From positions 1 through 49,173 of the forward strand of contig JAHDYP010000034.1 in assembly GCA_023383055.1 (NCBI GenBank): a stretch of 49,173 bases of DNA. Direction: 5' to 3'. Below, one piece after another: positions 1 through 7,812 of the stretch; the first letter of the stretch is position 1; the number at the start of each line of letters is the position of its first letter. The notes beneath the pieces were generated by a model, which was not told where the DNA came from, did not search any database, and worked only from the letters and a program-made list of their open reading frames with translations. Source of the stretch: Verrucomicrobiota bacterium. Its GTDB lineage: Bacteria; Verrucomicrobiota; Verrucomicrobiia; Limisphaerales; JAHDYP01. Position numbers and translations under genes: made by a program.

Positions 1-773
1 TAGGCGACGACGATGCTGTTTTCGTCGATGAGGGTGGATTGGAAGCGGCCGTAGGGGCAGATGAAGGTGCAGGCCTGTTCGCGGAAGCGGGCGAAGATGG
101 CGTAGAAGAGGAGCGTGAACAGGACCATGAAGGTCAGGCCGCGCAGATGGTTCAGGGGATTGTCGGTGATGATTTGGAAGAGGGCTTCGGTGCCGATGAT
201 ATAGGCGAGGAGCGTATTGCCGATCACGAAGGAGAGCGCGAAGAAGGTTCCTTGTTTGAGGGCTTTTCGGGCGATTTTGGAGGGGGTCCAGGGGGCGCGG
301 GCGAGGGCGCGTTGCCGGGTGGCGTCGCCTTCGAGGAAGTATTCGATCTTGCGGAAGACCATTTCCATGAGGACGGTTTGGGGGCAAGCCCAGCCGCACC
401 AGAGGCGGCCGTAGGCGGCGGTGAAGACGATGATGCCGGTGATGAAGACGAGCAGGGCGACCGCGAAGATGATCATGTCCTGGGGCCAGAAGATCTGGCC
501 GAGCACGACGAACTTGCGGTCGACGATGTTGAGCAGCAGCAGGGGATTGCCGTTGATCCGGATGAACGGCCCGGCGAACATCAGGGCGAGGAGGAGATAG
601 CTGAAGTAGGTGCGTGCCTGGTAGAAACGGCCCCGGGGTTGGCGCGGGAAGAGCCAGCGCCGGCGTCCTTCTTTGTCCGCCGTGGTGAGATGATCCCGGA
701 AATCCTCGCGGTCGACGTCGCGTGAGGACCGGGGAGGCGCGTTGGGGGTTGGGGTTGCGGGAGCGGCGTGCAA
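1..773 (-). CDS. ccoG: Cytochrome c oxidase accessory protein CcoG (partial, C-terminus off the left edge)
   Basis: This is the N-terminal 257 codons of a CcoG/FixG/RdxA-type membrane iron-sulfur protein, which in other bacteria helps assemble cbb3 oxidase, probably through copper reduction. Seen directly: a polar N-terminus, membrane segments after a Phe-Tyr-Gln stretch, the motif CGWACPQTVLMEMVFRKIEY, and near the window edge CTFICPYGRFQSTLIDEN, both family hallmarks. No ATG is in frame. I place the start at a TTG (773-771), 13 bases after the ccoP stop, giving MHAAPATPTPNAPPR; the start is uncertain. The ferredoxin-like cysteine region and C-terminal domain lie outside the window. It is the last visible gene of the cco cluster. 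Confidence 0.9.
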   Translation of the reverse strand, partial: MHAAPATPTPNAPPRSSRDVDREDFRDHLTTADKEGRRRWLFPRQPRGRFYQARTYFSYLLLALMFAGPFIRINGNPLLLLNIVDRKFVVLGQIFWPQDMIIFAVALLVFITGIIVFTAAYGRLWCGWACPQTVLMEMVFRKIEYFLEGDATRQRALARAPWTPSKIARKALKQGTFFALSFVIGNTLLAYIIGTEALFQIITDNPLNHLRGLTFMVLFTLLFYAIFARFREQACTFICPYGRFQSTLIDENSIVVA

Positions 774-786
774 AGTGCGGGGGTGC

Positions 787-1371
787 CTATTCGTAGAGGT
801 TTTCCGCGGGTTGTGCGGTTCCCTGGTTTTCCGGTGGTTTGGGGTTGGCGGGGTTGCTGCCGCGGAGGGTGTAGATATAACTGGCGACCGCCTGGATTTC
901 GTCGGGTTTGAGGACTCCTTTCCAGGAGACCATGCCTTTGGCGGGGACGCCGTTCCAGATCGTGCGCAAATTATCGGCGAACTGGGCGCCGTGGATCCAG
1001 TAATCGTCGGTCAGGTTGGGGCCGACCAGCCCGCCGGCATCGGCGCGGTGGCACGGGGCGCAGAGTTGGGCGTAGAGTTGCTGGCCGCGGTTGACCACGA
1101 ACTCGTCGGTGGCCGGCTGGAGGGAGTCGATACCGGACTCGAACTTGGCCATGGAGGCATCCTTGATGCGGTTGCCGACGAGCATTTCCTTTTCGTATTC
1201 GGCGAGCATGAGATCGCCTTTGCCGAGGACGTGGTAGTATCCGAGGTAGAAGGCGGAGAAGATGATGCTGCCGTAGAAGAGCCAGACCCACCAGCGCGGC
1301 AGCTTGTTATCCAGCTCGCGGATGCCGTCCACCTCGTGGTCGAGCAACAGGGGATCGTCGTGATCAGTCAT
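787..1371 (-). CDS. ccoP: cbb3-type cytochrome c oxidase subunit CcoP, one-haem form
   Basis: Membrane-anchored c-type cytochrome subunit of the cbb3 oxidase, delivering electrons to the CcoNO core. The 194-residue protein starts with the CcoP-typical acidic N-terminus ending in LDNKLPRWW, has a membrane helix at about residues 28-47, and carries one haem-binding motif CAPCH (C104, C107, H108), followed by GLVGPNLTDDYWIHG, which matches the first cytochrome domain of CcoP. Classical CcoP has two haem domains and about 300 residues; the second domain is missing here and the protein ends in a Pro-rich tail. It overlaps the ccoQ-like gene by 8 bases, so the two are probably translationally coupled. 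Confidence 0.93.
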   Translation of the reverse strand: MTDHDDPLLLDHEVDGIRELDNKLPRWWVWLFYGSIIFSAFYLGYYHVLGKGDLMLAEYEKEMLVGNRIKDASMAKFESGIDSLQPATDEFVVNRGQQLYAQLCAPCHRADAGGLVGPNLTDDYWIHGAQFADNLRTIWNGVPAKGMVSWKGVLKPDEIQAVASYIYTLRGSNPANPKPPENQGTAQPAENLYE

Positions 1372-1579
1372 GGTGATAGGGGGGTTGAGAGGTCGTGAGC
1401 GGGTGGTGTTCGGCGGGGTCGTCAGGTTCGAGCGGCAGTTGGGCCATGGTGTTGAGCCAGGGTTTCTTGAGTTGGAAAGCCCAGATCAGGACGCCGAGGA
1501 AGACGGCGAAGAAGAGGGCGATCGAGATGATGCCGTAGAGGCCGATACCGCCGATATGGGAGAGCGTGTCGCGAATCAT
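1364..1579 (-). CDS. ccoQ: Small CcoQ-like subunit of cbb3 oxidase
   Basis: A 71-residue single-pass membrane protein between the catalytic subunit and ccoP. One hydrophobic helix (about residues 12-34) is followed by FQLKKPWLNTMAQLPLE, a pattern common in small CcoQ/FixQ-like proteins of these clusters. In known systems CcoQ stabilises the complex. It lies 10 bases downstream of ccoNO and overlaps ccoP. Position and topology make the call fairly safe, although such short proteins have little sequence signal. Confidence 0.8.
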   Translation of the reverse strand: MIRDTLSHIGGIGLYGIISIALFFAVFLGVLIWAFQLKKPWLNTMAQLPLEPDDPAEHHPLTTSQPPYHHD

Positions 1580-1589
1580 GGCAGGGAGC

Positions 1590-3731
1590 CTATGGTGAGG
1601 CGGTGCCGCTCATCGAGGCCACCTTGATGTCGGCGCCCAGGCGCTGTAGATAGGCGATCAGCGCGATGATCTCCCGGTCGGGTTCGGCTTCGACCATGCC
1701 GATTTTGAGCCCGGCCACCATGAGGCGGGACTGCATTTCGAGGTCTTGCTGGGCGGGGCCGTTTTCGAAGCCCTCGGGGTAAGGAACGCCGATTTTGCGG
1801 AGGGCTTTGATGCGGGCGGGGAGGACGTTGGTGTCGAGTTTCCGGGTGAGCAGCCAGGGGTAGGCTGGCATGATCGAGCCGGGCGAGGTTGAGCCGGGGA
1901 CTTCCATGTGGTTGTAGTGCCAGGCTTCGGGGTATTTGCCGCCCACGCGATGGAGATCCGGCCCGGTGCGTTTGGATCCCCAGAGGAAGGGGTGGTCGAA
2001 GATGAACTCGCCGACTTTGGAGTAATCGCCGTAGCGCTCGGTTTCGGAGCGGAAGGGCCGGACCATTTGCGAGTGGCAGCCGACGCAGCCTTCGCGGATA
2101 TAGATATCGCGGCCGAGCAGTTCGAGCGGGGTGTAGGGTTTGACGGCGGCGATGGTGGGCACGTTGGTCTTGATCACGTACATGGGGATGATTTCGACGA
2201 GGCCGCCGATGAGGATGGCGACGATGGTCAGGCCGGTGAACAGGACGGGTTTGGACTCGAGCCAGCGGTGCCGCCACGGATGCGGGTCGTCGCCGTGCGA
2301 ATCCCGGGTGAGGGCGGGGGCTTGGGCCTCGGTGTCCGGTTCGAAGCGGCCGGCTTTGGCCGTGCGATAGAGGTTGAAGGCCATGAGGAACGCGCCGAGG
2401 AGGTAGAGGCTGCCGCCGACGGCGCGGAGTTTGTGCATGGGGAGCAGTTGCAGCACCGTTTCGAGGAAGTTCGGGTATTGGAGGAAGCCGTCCGGGGTGA
2501 ACTGTTTCCACATGAGCCCCTGGGTGATGCCGCTGGTGTACATCGGCACGACGTAGAACATCATGCCGAGGAGGGCGATCCAGAAATGGTAATTGGCGAG
2601 TTTGATGGACCAGAGGGGGGTGTTGTAGAGACGTGGGAACAGCCAATAGAGGACGCTGAAGGTGAGGAAACCGTTCCAGCCGAGGGCGCCGGTGTGGACG
2701 TGGGCAATGGTCCAGTCCGTGTAATGGGAGAGGGCGTTGATGCTTTTGATGGCGAGCGTGGGGCCTTCGAGGGTGGCCATGCCGTAGGCGGTGACGGCCA
2801 CCACCATGAACTTGAGCATGGGATCCTGTCGGACCTTGTCCCAGGCGCCGCGCAGGGTCAGCAGGCCGTTGAGCATGCCGCCCCAGGAAGGCGCCACCAG
2901 CATGACGGAGAAGACCATGCCGAGGGATTGCGCCCAGTCTGGCAGGGCGGTGTAGAGCAGGTGATGGGGGCCGGCCCAGATGTAGACGAAGATCAGCGCC
3001 CAGAAATGGATGATCGAGAGTCGGTAGGAGAAGATTGGGCGGTTGGCCGCCTTGGGCAGGTAGTAATACATGAGGCCCAGGTAGGGGGTGGTCAGGAAGA
3101 ACGCCACGGCGTTGTGGCCGTACCACCATTGCACCAGGGCATCCTGGACCCCGGCATAGACCGAGTAACTCTTGAACATGCCGGCGGGAACGGCCAGCGA
3201 GTTAACGATGTGCAGGATAGCGACGGTGACGGCGGTGGCGATGTAGAACCAGATGGCGACATACATGTGCCGCTCGCGCCGGCGGAAGATGGTCCACATC
3301 AGGTTGACCGTGAACGCGACCCAGACCACGGCAATCGCGAGGTCGATCGGCCACTCGAGTTCCGCGTATTCCTTGCTGGTTGTGAATCCCAGCGGGAGGG
3401 TGATGGCGGCGGAGACGATGATGAGGTTCCACCCCCAGAAGTTGAACCAGCTTAAGGCGTCGCTGAACATGCGGGCCTTGCAGAGCCGCTGGAGCGAGTA
3501 ATAGATCCCCATGAACATGCCGTTGCCGACAAAGGCGAAGATCACCGCGTTGGTGTGCAGCGGGCGCAGGCGGCCGAAGGTGGTGAATTCGAGGGTGAGG
3601 TTGGCGGCCGGGAAGAAGAGCTGGGTGGCGGCGAGCAGGCCGGCGCTCATTCCCACGATGCCCCAGAACACCGTCGCGATGGCGAAAGCCCGGACGATGC
3701 GATTGTCGTATTTGAAGGTTTCAACACTCAT
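1590..3731 (-). CDS. ccoNO: cbb3 oxidase fused catalytic subunits CcoN-CcoO
   Basis: A 713-residue fusion of the haem-copper core subunit (CcoN) and the mono-haem cytochrome subunit (CcoO) of a high-affinity terminal oxidase in the inner membrane. The CcoN part (about 1-455) has the expected histidine ligands: LHTNAV (H59), WYGHNAV (H206), GPHHLLY (H256, H257) and AHVHTGALGWNG (H344, H346). After a charged linker (about 456-490) and a helix (about 495-520) the CcoO part carries REGCVGCHSQMVRPF (C549, C552, H553) and ends in a cytochrome-type helix. Separate ccoN and ccoO genes are the textbook form; the fusion is known in several other phyla. It overlaps ccoS by 4 bases (ATGA). Confidence 0.96.
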   Translation of the reverse strand: MSVETFKYDNRIVRAFAIATVFWGIVGMSAGLLAATQLFFPAANLTLEFTTFGRLRPLHTNAVIFAFVGNGMFMGIYYSLQRLCKARMFSDALSWFNFWGWNLIIVSAAITLPLGFTTSKEYAELEWPIDLAIAVVWVAFTVNLMWTIFRRRERHMYVAIWFYIATAVTVAILHIVNSLAVPAGMFKSYSVYAGVQDALVQWWYGHNAVAFFLTTPYLGLMYYYLPKAANRPIFSYRLSIIHFWALIFVYIWAGPHHLLYTALPDWAQSLGMVFSVMLVAPSWGGMLNGLLTLRGAWDKVRQDPMLKFMVVAVTAYGMATLEGPTLAIKSINALSHYTDWTIAHVHTGALGWNGFLTFSVLYWLFPRLYNTPLWSIKLANYHFWIALLGMMFYVVPMYTSGITQGLMWKQFTPDGFLQYPNFLETVLQLLPMHKLRAVGGSLYLLGAFLMAFNLYRTAKAGRFEPDTEAQAPALTRDSHGDDPHPWRHRWLESKPVLFTGLTIVAILIGGLVEIIPMYVIKTNVPTIAAVKPYTPLELLGRDIYIREGCVGCHSQMVRPFRSETERYGDYSKVGEFIFDHPFLWGSKRTGPDLHRVGGKYPEAWHYNHMEVPGSTSPGSIMPAYPWLLTRKLDTNVLPARIKALRKIGVPYPEGFENGPAQQDLEMQSRLMVAGLKIGMVEAEPDREIIALIAYLQRLGADIKVASMSGTASP

Positions 3732-3919
3732 GATGATTTGGCGTTGGGCGGGCGGGTATTCGAAGCGACGCCGGCGGGGGGCGGATCATCCGCCAACACC
3801 CGCAGGGACGGTGTGCTCGTATCTTCGAATTGACCCGACCTCACCGCCCAGATGAAGCCGGCCAAGAAGAGGAGCGCCACACCCAGACTGGCCAGAATCA
3901 GGATGAGCAACACCGACAT
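3728..3919 (-). CDS. ccoS: cbb3 oxidase assembly protein CcoS
   Basis: A 63-residue protein with one N-terminal membrane helix followed by AGFIWAVRSGQFED, the typical CcoS signature (F-W-A-V-x-S-G-Q-F-D/E-D). CcoS is needed for cofactor insertion (haem b and CuB) into cbb3 oxidase. It starts 55 bases after the ccoI stop and its last four bases overlap the ccoNO start, which fits the usual ccoI-ccoS assembly pair. Confidence 0.92.
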   Translation of the reverse strand: MSVLLILILASLGVALLFLAGFIWAVRSGQFEDTSTPSLRVLADDPPPAGVASNTRPPNAKSS

Positions 3920-3974
3920 AGTTCAGGAGATAAATTCCAGGTCCGAGCGCATCGACGGATGCATAAAGTGGGGT

Positions 3975-6479
3975 CTAACGGGCGGGCGTCAAGCCGAACC
4001 GTTGGAAAGCGAGCGAGGTGGCGCTGGTGGCGAAGAGGACGACGGAGATGGAGCTTAAAGGCATTAAAATAGCGCAAATGAGCGGCGATAATAGACCGGC
4101 GGCGGCGATGCTCAAACCGACCACGTTGTAGAGCGCGGACAATCCGAGACTGAGTCGCACCACCCAGATCGTCCGGCGGGCGAAGCGCAACAGGTCGGCC
4201 AGTGCCGGCACTTGTGCGGCGTCGAGGATCACGTCGCTGGCGGGGGAGAAGGCGCCGATGCGTTCGACGACGGCGACGCCGACGTCGCTTTGCTGGAAAG
4301 CGCCGGCGTCGTTCAAGCCGTCGCCGACCATGAGCACGGTCTGGCCGGTGGCCTGACGGTGTTGGATGTATTCGAGTTTTTGGAGGGGGCTTTGGTTGAA
4401 GCGGAGGTCGGCCTTGGGGCCGAACAGGGTGCGGAAGGCATCGTGGTCGTGGGATTGGTCGCCGCTGAGCAAGGCGAGCGGGTAGCGGTTACCCAGGGCG
4501 TCCAGGAGTTGGGCGACGGCGGGTCGGAGGGTGTTGCCTAGGTGGAAGGCGCCGCGAAAGGTCTGGTCGATGGCCAACCCGACGGTGCTACCCGGGTGTG
4601 CCGATGGGTCAGGGATGGCGATTCCGAGTTGGCGCAGCCAGGAGAGGGAGCCCAATCTGAGCACGCGGCTGCCGACGGTGGCTTCGAGGCCGGAGCCGGG
4701 GATTTCCTTGAAGTGCGAGAGCGTTGGGGCAAGGGGAGGGGTGGCTTCGGCGAGTTCGGTGTGGATTTGGCGTGAGAGGGGATGGGTGGAGGCCTGGGCG
4801 AGGGAGGATACCATGGCGCGTTCTTCGGGTGTGAGGGGTGAGCCCTCGAACAGGGGTTTGCCGGCTGCCGAGCCGGTGAGCGTGCCGGTTTTGTCGAGGA
4901 CCACGGTATGGACGCGGGCGAGGCGTTCGAGCACCAGGGCGCTTTTGACGAAGATGTTGCGCCGAGCGAGCCAGCGTTGCGCGGTGCCGAAGCTGAAGGG
5001 GGCGGCCAGTGCGAGCGCGCAGGGGCAGGCGACAATGAGCACGGCGACCATGACGGAGACGCCGCGTCCGAGGCTGCTGGTGAGGGACCAGTAGAGAGCG
5101 GAGCCGAGGGCGATGGTGATGACCAGGCGGGTGAATCTTCGTCCGTACCGCTGGGTGAGCGTGTTGATCGGGTCGTCGCGTTGTTTGCGGAAGGCCGAGT
5201 GATCCCAGAGCGAGGTGAGATAGCTTTGGGAGACCGGTTTGAGCACCTCGACTTCGATGAGGCCGCCGGTGTGACGGCCGCCGGCGTAGAGGTGGTCACC
5301 GGGCGAACGGGGCACGGGTTTCGATTCGCCGGTGACGAAGCTGTAATCGATTTGGGCTTTGCCCTGGACCAGGCGGGCGTCGGCGGGGATGAGTTCGCCA
5401 TGGCGGAGGAGGAGGCGGTCGCCGACCTGGATATGGGCGAGGGTGACGGGGGTATCGCCGGCGGTGGAGCGGCGGAGGACGGCGAGGGGGAAGAAACTTC
5501 GGTAATCCCGGTCGAAGGTGAGGCGGTCGTGGGTCTTTTGCTGAAACCAGCGGCCGCAGAGGAGGAAGAAGACGAGGCCGACGAGGGAGTCGAGGTAACC
5601 TTCGCCCTGGCCGGAGACGATTTCGTAGGTGCTCTGGGCGAAGAGGGCGGCGAGGCCGAGCGCGATGGGGATATCGAGGGTGAGGGTGCGTTGTTGGAGG
5701 GACCAGCGGGCGGACTTCCAGTAATCGGCGGCGCTGTAGAGCAGCACGGGCACGGTCAGGGCGAGGCTCAGGTAGCCAAACAACTTCTGGAGCATCGGTC
5801 CGCTCAGTGCGTCCAGGCCGAGGTAGACCGGGATGCTGAAGAGCATGATGTTGGCGAAGGCGAAGCCGGCGAGACCGATCTGCAGTTTTTGGCGGTCGAA
5901 GGGTTTTCGGGTTCTGGGCCGGTCCAGTTCGTCGAGGGTCAGGTGGGGGGTGTAGCCGATGGACGCGAGCAGAGCCACCAGTTCGCTGAGCTTGAGTTTC
6001 TGAGTGGCAAAGCGGATCGAGACTTCGCGGCGGGCAAAATTGACGCGGGAATCGCCGATGGCGGGGTGGAGTCGGAAGAGGTTTTCGAGGAGCCAGACGC
6101 AGGCGACGCAATGGATCGACGGGATTTGGATGGTGACGCGGCTCGAGATGCCGTCGGTGAAGTCGAGCAGTTTTGCCTGGGTCGGGGGTTCATCGAGGTA
6201 GGCAAACTGTTCGCCCTGGGCGGCGCCCGGCGGTCGAATGCCGGGGTGTTCGTTCAGGTTATAGAACTGGCCGAGGTTGCTTTCGAGCAGGATGTCATGG
6301 ACGAGCCGGCAGCCGTCGCAGCAGAAGGCTTTGCCGTCCTTTTCAACGAGCTGCTCGACGCACGGGAGGCCGCAGTGGAAGCAGTTGACTTTTGCCGCTG
6401 CGCTCTCGGTTGGTCGGGGCTGGAAGGCGACACGATCCATGTGGGGTGGATGGTCCTCCAGAGCGTTTGCGTCCCGCAA
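3975..6479 (-). CDS. ccoI: Cu-type P1B ATPase CcoI/FixI
   Basis: An 834-residue heavy-metal P-type ATPase thought to export copper for the cbb3 oxidase. N-terminal cysteine-rich domain (C33, C36, C40, C53, C54, C57) matches the metal-binding domain of CcoI proteins. It is followed by a heavy-metal-associated domain with IHCVACVWLLENL (C124, C127). Eight membrane helices are visible, with the transport motif CPC at 485-487 (VACPCALA). Catalytic motifs: TGES near 383, DKTGTLTG (D529 phosphorylated) and MVGDGLNDAGA. The start at 6479 is 15 bases after the upstream stop; an alternative ATG lies 13 codons in. Its place just before ccoS and ccoNO supports the role. Confidence 0.95.
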   Translation of the reverse strand: MRDANALEDHPPHMDRVAFQPRPTESAAAKVNCFHCGLPCVEQLVEKDGKAFCCDGCRLVHDILLESNLGQFYNLNEHPGIRPPGAAQGEQFAYLDEPPTQAKLLDFTDGISSRVTIQIPSIHCVACVWLLENLFRLHPAIGDSRVNFARREVSIRFATQKLKLSELVALLASIGYTPHLTLDELDRPRTRKPFDRQKLQIGLAGFAFANIMLFSIPVYLGLDALSGPMLQKLFGYLSLALTVPVLLYSAADYWKSARWSLQQRTLTLDIPIALGLAALFAQSTYEIVSGQGEGYLDSLVGLVFFLLCGRWFQQKTHDRLTFDRDYRSFFPLAVLRRSTAGDTPVTLAHIQVGDRLLLRHGELIPADARLVQGKAQIDYSFVTGESKPVPRSPGDHLYAGGRHTGGLIEVEVLKPVSQSYLTSLWDHSAFRKQRDDPINTLTQRYGRRFTRLVITIALGSALYWSLTSSLGRGVSVMVAVLIVACPCALALAAPFSFGTAQRWLARRNIFVKSALVLERLARVHTVVLDKTGTLTGSAAGKPLFEGSPLTPEERAMVSSLAQASTHPLSRQIHTELAEATPPLAPTLSHFKEIPGSGLEATVGSRVLRLGSLSWLRQLGIAIPDPSAHPGSTVGLAIDQTFRGAFHLGNTLRPAVAQLLDALGNRYPLALLSGDQSHDHDAFRTLFGPKADLRFNQSPLQKLEYIQHRQATGQTVLMVGDGLNDAGAFQQSDVGVAVVERIGAFSPASDVILDAAQVPALADLLRFARRTIWVVRLSLGLSALYNVVGLSIAAAGLLSPLICAILMPLSSISVVLFATSATSLAFQRFGLTPAR

Positions 6480-6494
6480 GCCTGGAATCCGCGG

Positions 6495-7760
6495 TCAAAC
6501 GTCATCCCGTTGCCGGTGGTCGGGGGTAGCCGGTCCTGTGCGGTGGAGGCGGTGGTGGCCGTGAGCATGACGGTGACGGTGGGCGGCGTGTCGACGCGAC
6601 GGTTTGGGTGGTGAGGCATCGGACGCGCGCGGTTCCGGAGGGGGTGGTGCGATGCCGTGTTGGATCACGAAATCGGCGAGGGTTTGGGTGGACCAGGGTT
6701 TCTTGAGGACCAGGTCGGCCAGCGTGTCCGCGTCGCCCAGGTACTCCGGGTAACCCGAGATGATCACGATGCGGAAAGGGCGCGTCTCGATCGGGAAGTC
6801 CCGGGTGATTTGGGCGAGCCATTGGCCGCCGGTGGTGCGGTCTTCGGTGCTGTCGACATGGAGGAAGTGGTCCAAGACAACGAGACGCAGTTGGTGCGAG
6901 TGATGGCGCAGGTAGTGGTCGGCGTCGGCGGCGGTGGCCACGTGGTGGCACTTGAGACCGAAGTCCCGGCAGAAATTCACGACGGTGGTGGCGCTCACGA
7001 AGTCATCTTCCGCCAGCAGAACCTCGGCCGGTTTCTCGAGGTGTCCCTGGGATTCACGGGCCTGGAGATAGTTGTCGAGGGCATCGATGCCGGTATGCAG
7101 GTGAGGGCGGGAGATGCGCGGCATTTGCAGCAGCAAGTCGAGGGGAATCAGGATGGGCGTCAGCGCCATGATCAGGGCGATGGGGAATACCATGCTCAGG
7201 GCACCGTCGATTCCGGCATCCACGTCGAGCCACTCGACATCGCCCAAACCCAAGAAATCGACGGTCTCCTTGGCAATGGAGAGCAGGAAAACCCCGAGCA
7301 AGCCGAGAACGATTCCCAGGGCGAGAATGGCCGGGAGCCAGAGCAGGCGGCGGGTCATGGAACCTTGACCGCGGCCGGCCACGAGCACGCGGAGAATGAT
7401 CACGGCGTAGGTGAAGTAGAAGGCAACCGCGGCGAGGACGCGGCCGATCTGGTAGTGCCTGGCTTTATCGGGGGCTGTGGGAGGGTTATCCAACAGGTGA
7501 AAGCCGAGGCCGGCGGTCATGATGAGTCCCGCCCCGGCGAGCAGGATTGCGGCATGCAAACGTCCGCGATTCCGCGTGCGCGAGAGCGCTTGGATCCAGC
7601 CTTTGCCAGCGCTCCAGTTTCGGAGGGCACTCAGCGGCACCGTTGACCTCCGCACCTGTGAGTCACGCCGGTTCGACCATGGTTGTCGTGAATCGGGTTG
7701 CCCGCTCCAGGGAACAGACCGGGACCTGACTTGTCCAACGGACGACGATTCACGGCTCAC
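6495..7760 (-). CDS. Membrane-anchored receiver-domain protein with His-rich tail
   Basis: A 421-codon frame. Four hydrophobic segments (about 68-90, 104-127, 139-163, 184-212) are followed by a linker and a response-regulator receiver domain (about 245-370): acidic pair D251/D252, phospho-acceptor D297 in LVVLDHFL, the Ser of IISGYPEY, and K353/K354 in LKKPW. There is no DNA-binding or enzymatic output domain. The tail is Pro-rich and then dense in histidine, with eight His in sixteen residues (391-406). The first 60 codons are low-complexity, and the true start may be internal, for example GTG at 7640. It lies between creC and ccoI. I do not recognise a named family; a role in sensing or copper handling is speculation. 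Confidence 0.7.
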   Translation of the reverse strand: MSRESSSVGQVRSRSVPWSGQPDSRQPWSNRRDSQVRRSTVPLSALRNWSAGKGWIQALSRTRNRGRLHAAILLAGAGLIMTAGLGFHLLDNPPTAPDKARHYQIGRVLAAVAFYFTYAVIILRVLVAGRGQGSMTRRLLWLPAILALGIVLGLLGVFLLSIAKETVDFLGLGDVEWLDVDAGIDGALSMVFPIALIMALTPILIPLDLLLQMPRISRPHLHTGIDALDNYLQARESQGHLEKPAEVLLAEDDFVSATTVVNFCRDFGLKCHHVATAADADHYLRHHSHQLRLVVLDHFLHVDSTEDRTTGGQWLAQITRDFPIETRPFRIVIISGYPEYLGDADTLADLVLKKPWSTQTLADFVIQHGIAPPPPEPRASDASPPKPSRRHAAHRHRHAHGHHRLHRTGPATPDHRQRDDV

Positions 7761-7812
7761 TCTCTATGATGGTTCGTGGTGGAGTGCAAGAAAACTTGAG
7801 AGATGGCCGAGG

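Noticed and set aside
39..725. Acidic 228-codon open frame on the plus strand
   Set aside because: It is antisense to ccoG, which has clear family motifs in the opposite strand. Many similar Gly/Glu/Val-rich plus-strand frames lie antisense to the minus-strand genes (for example 1908-3455, 4908-6614 and 32873-34981) and come from high GC.
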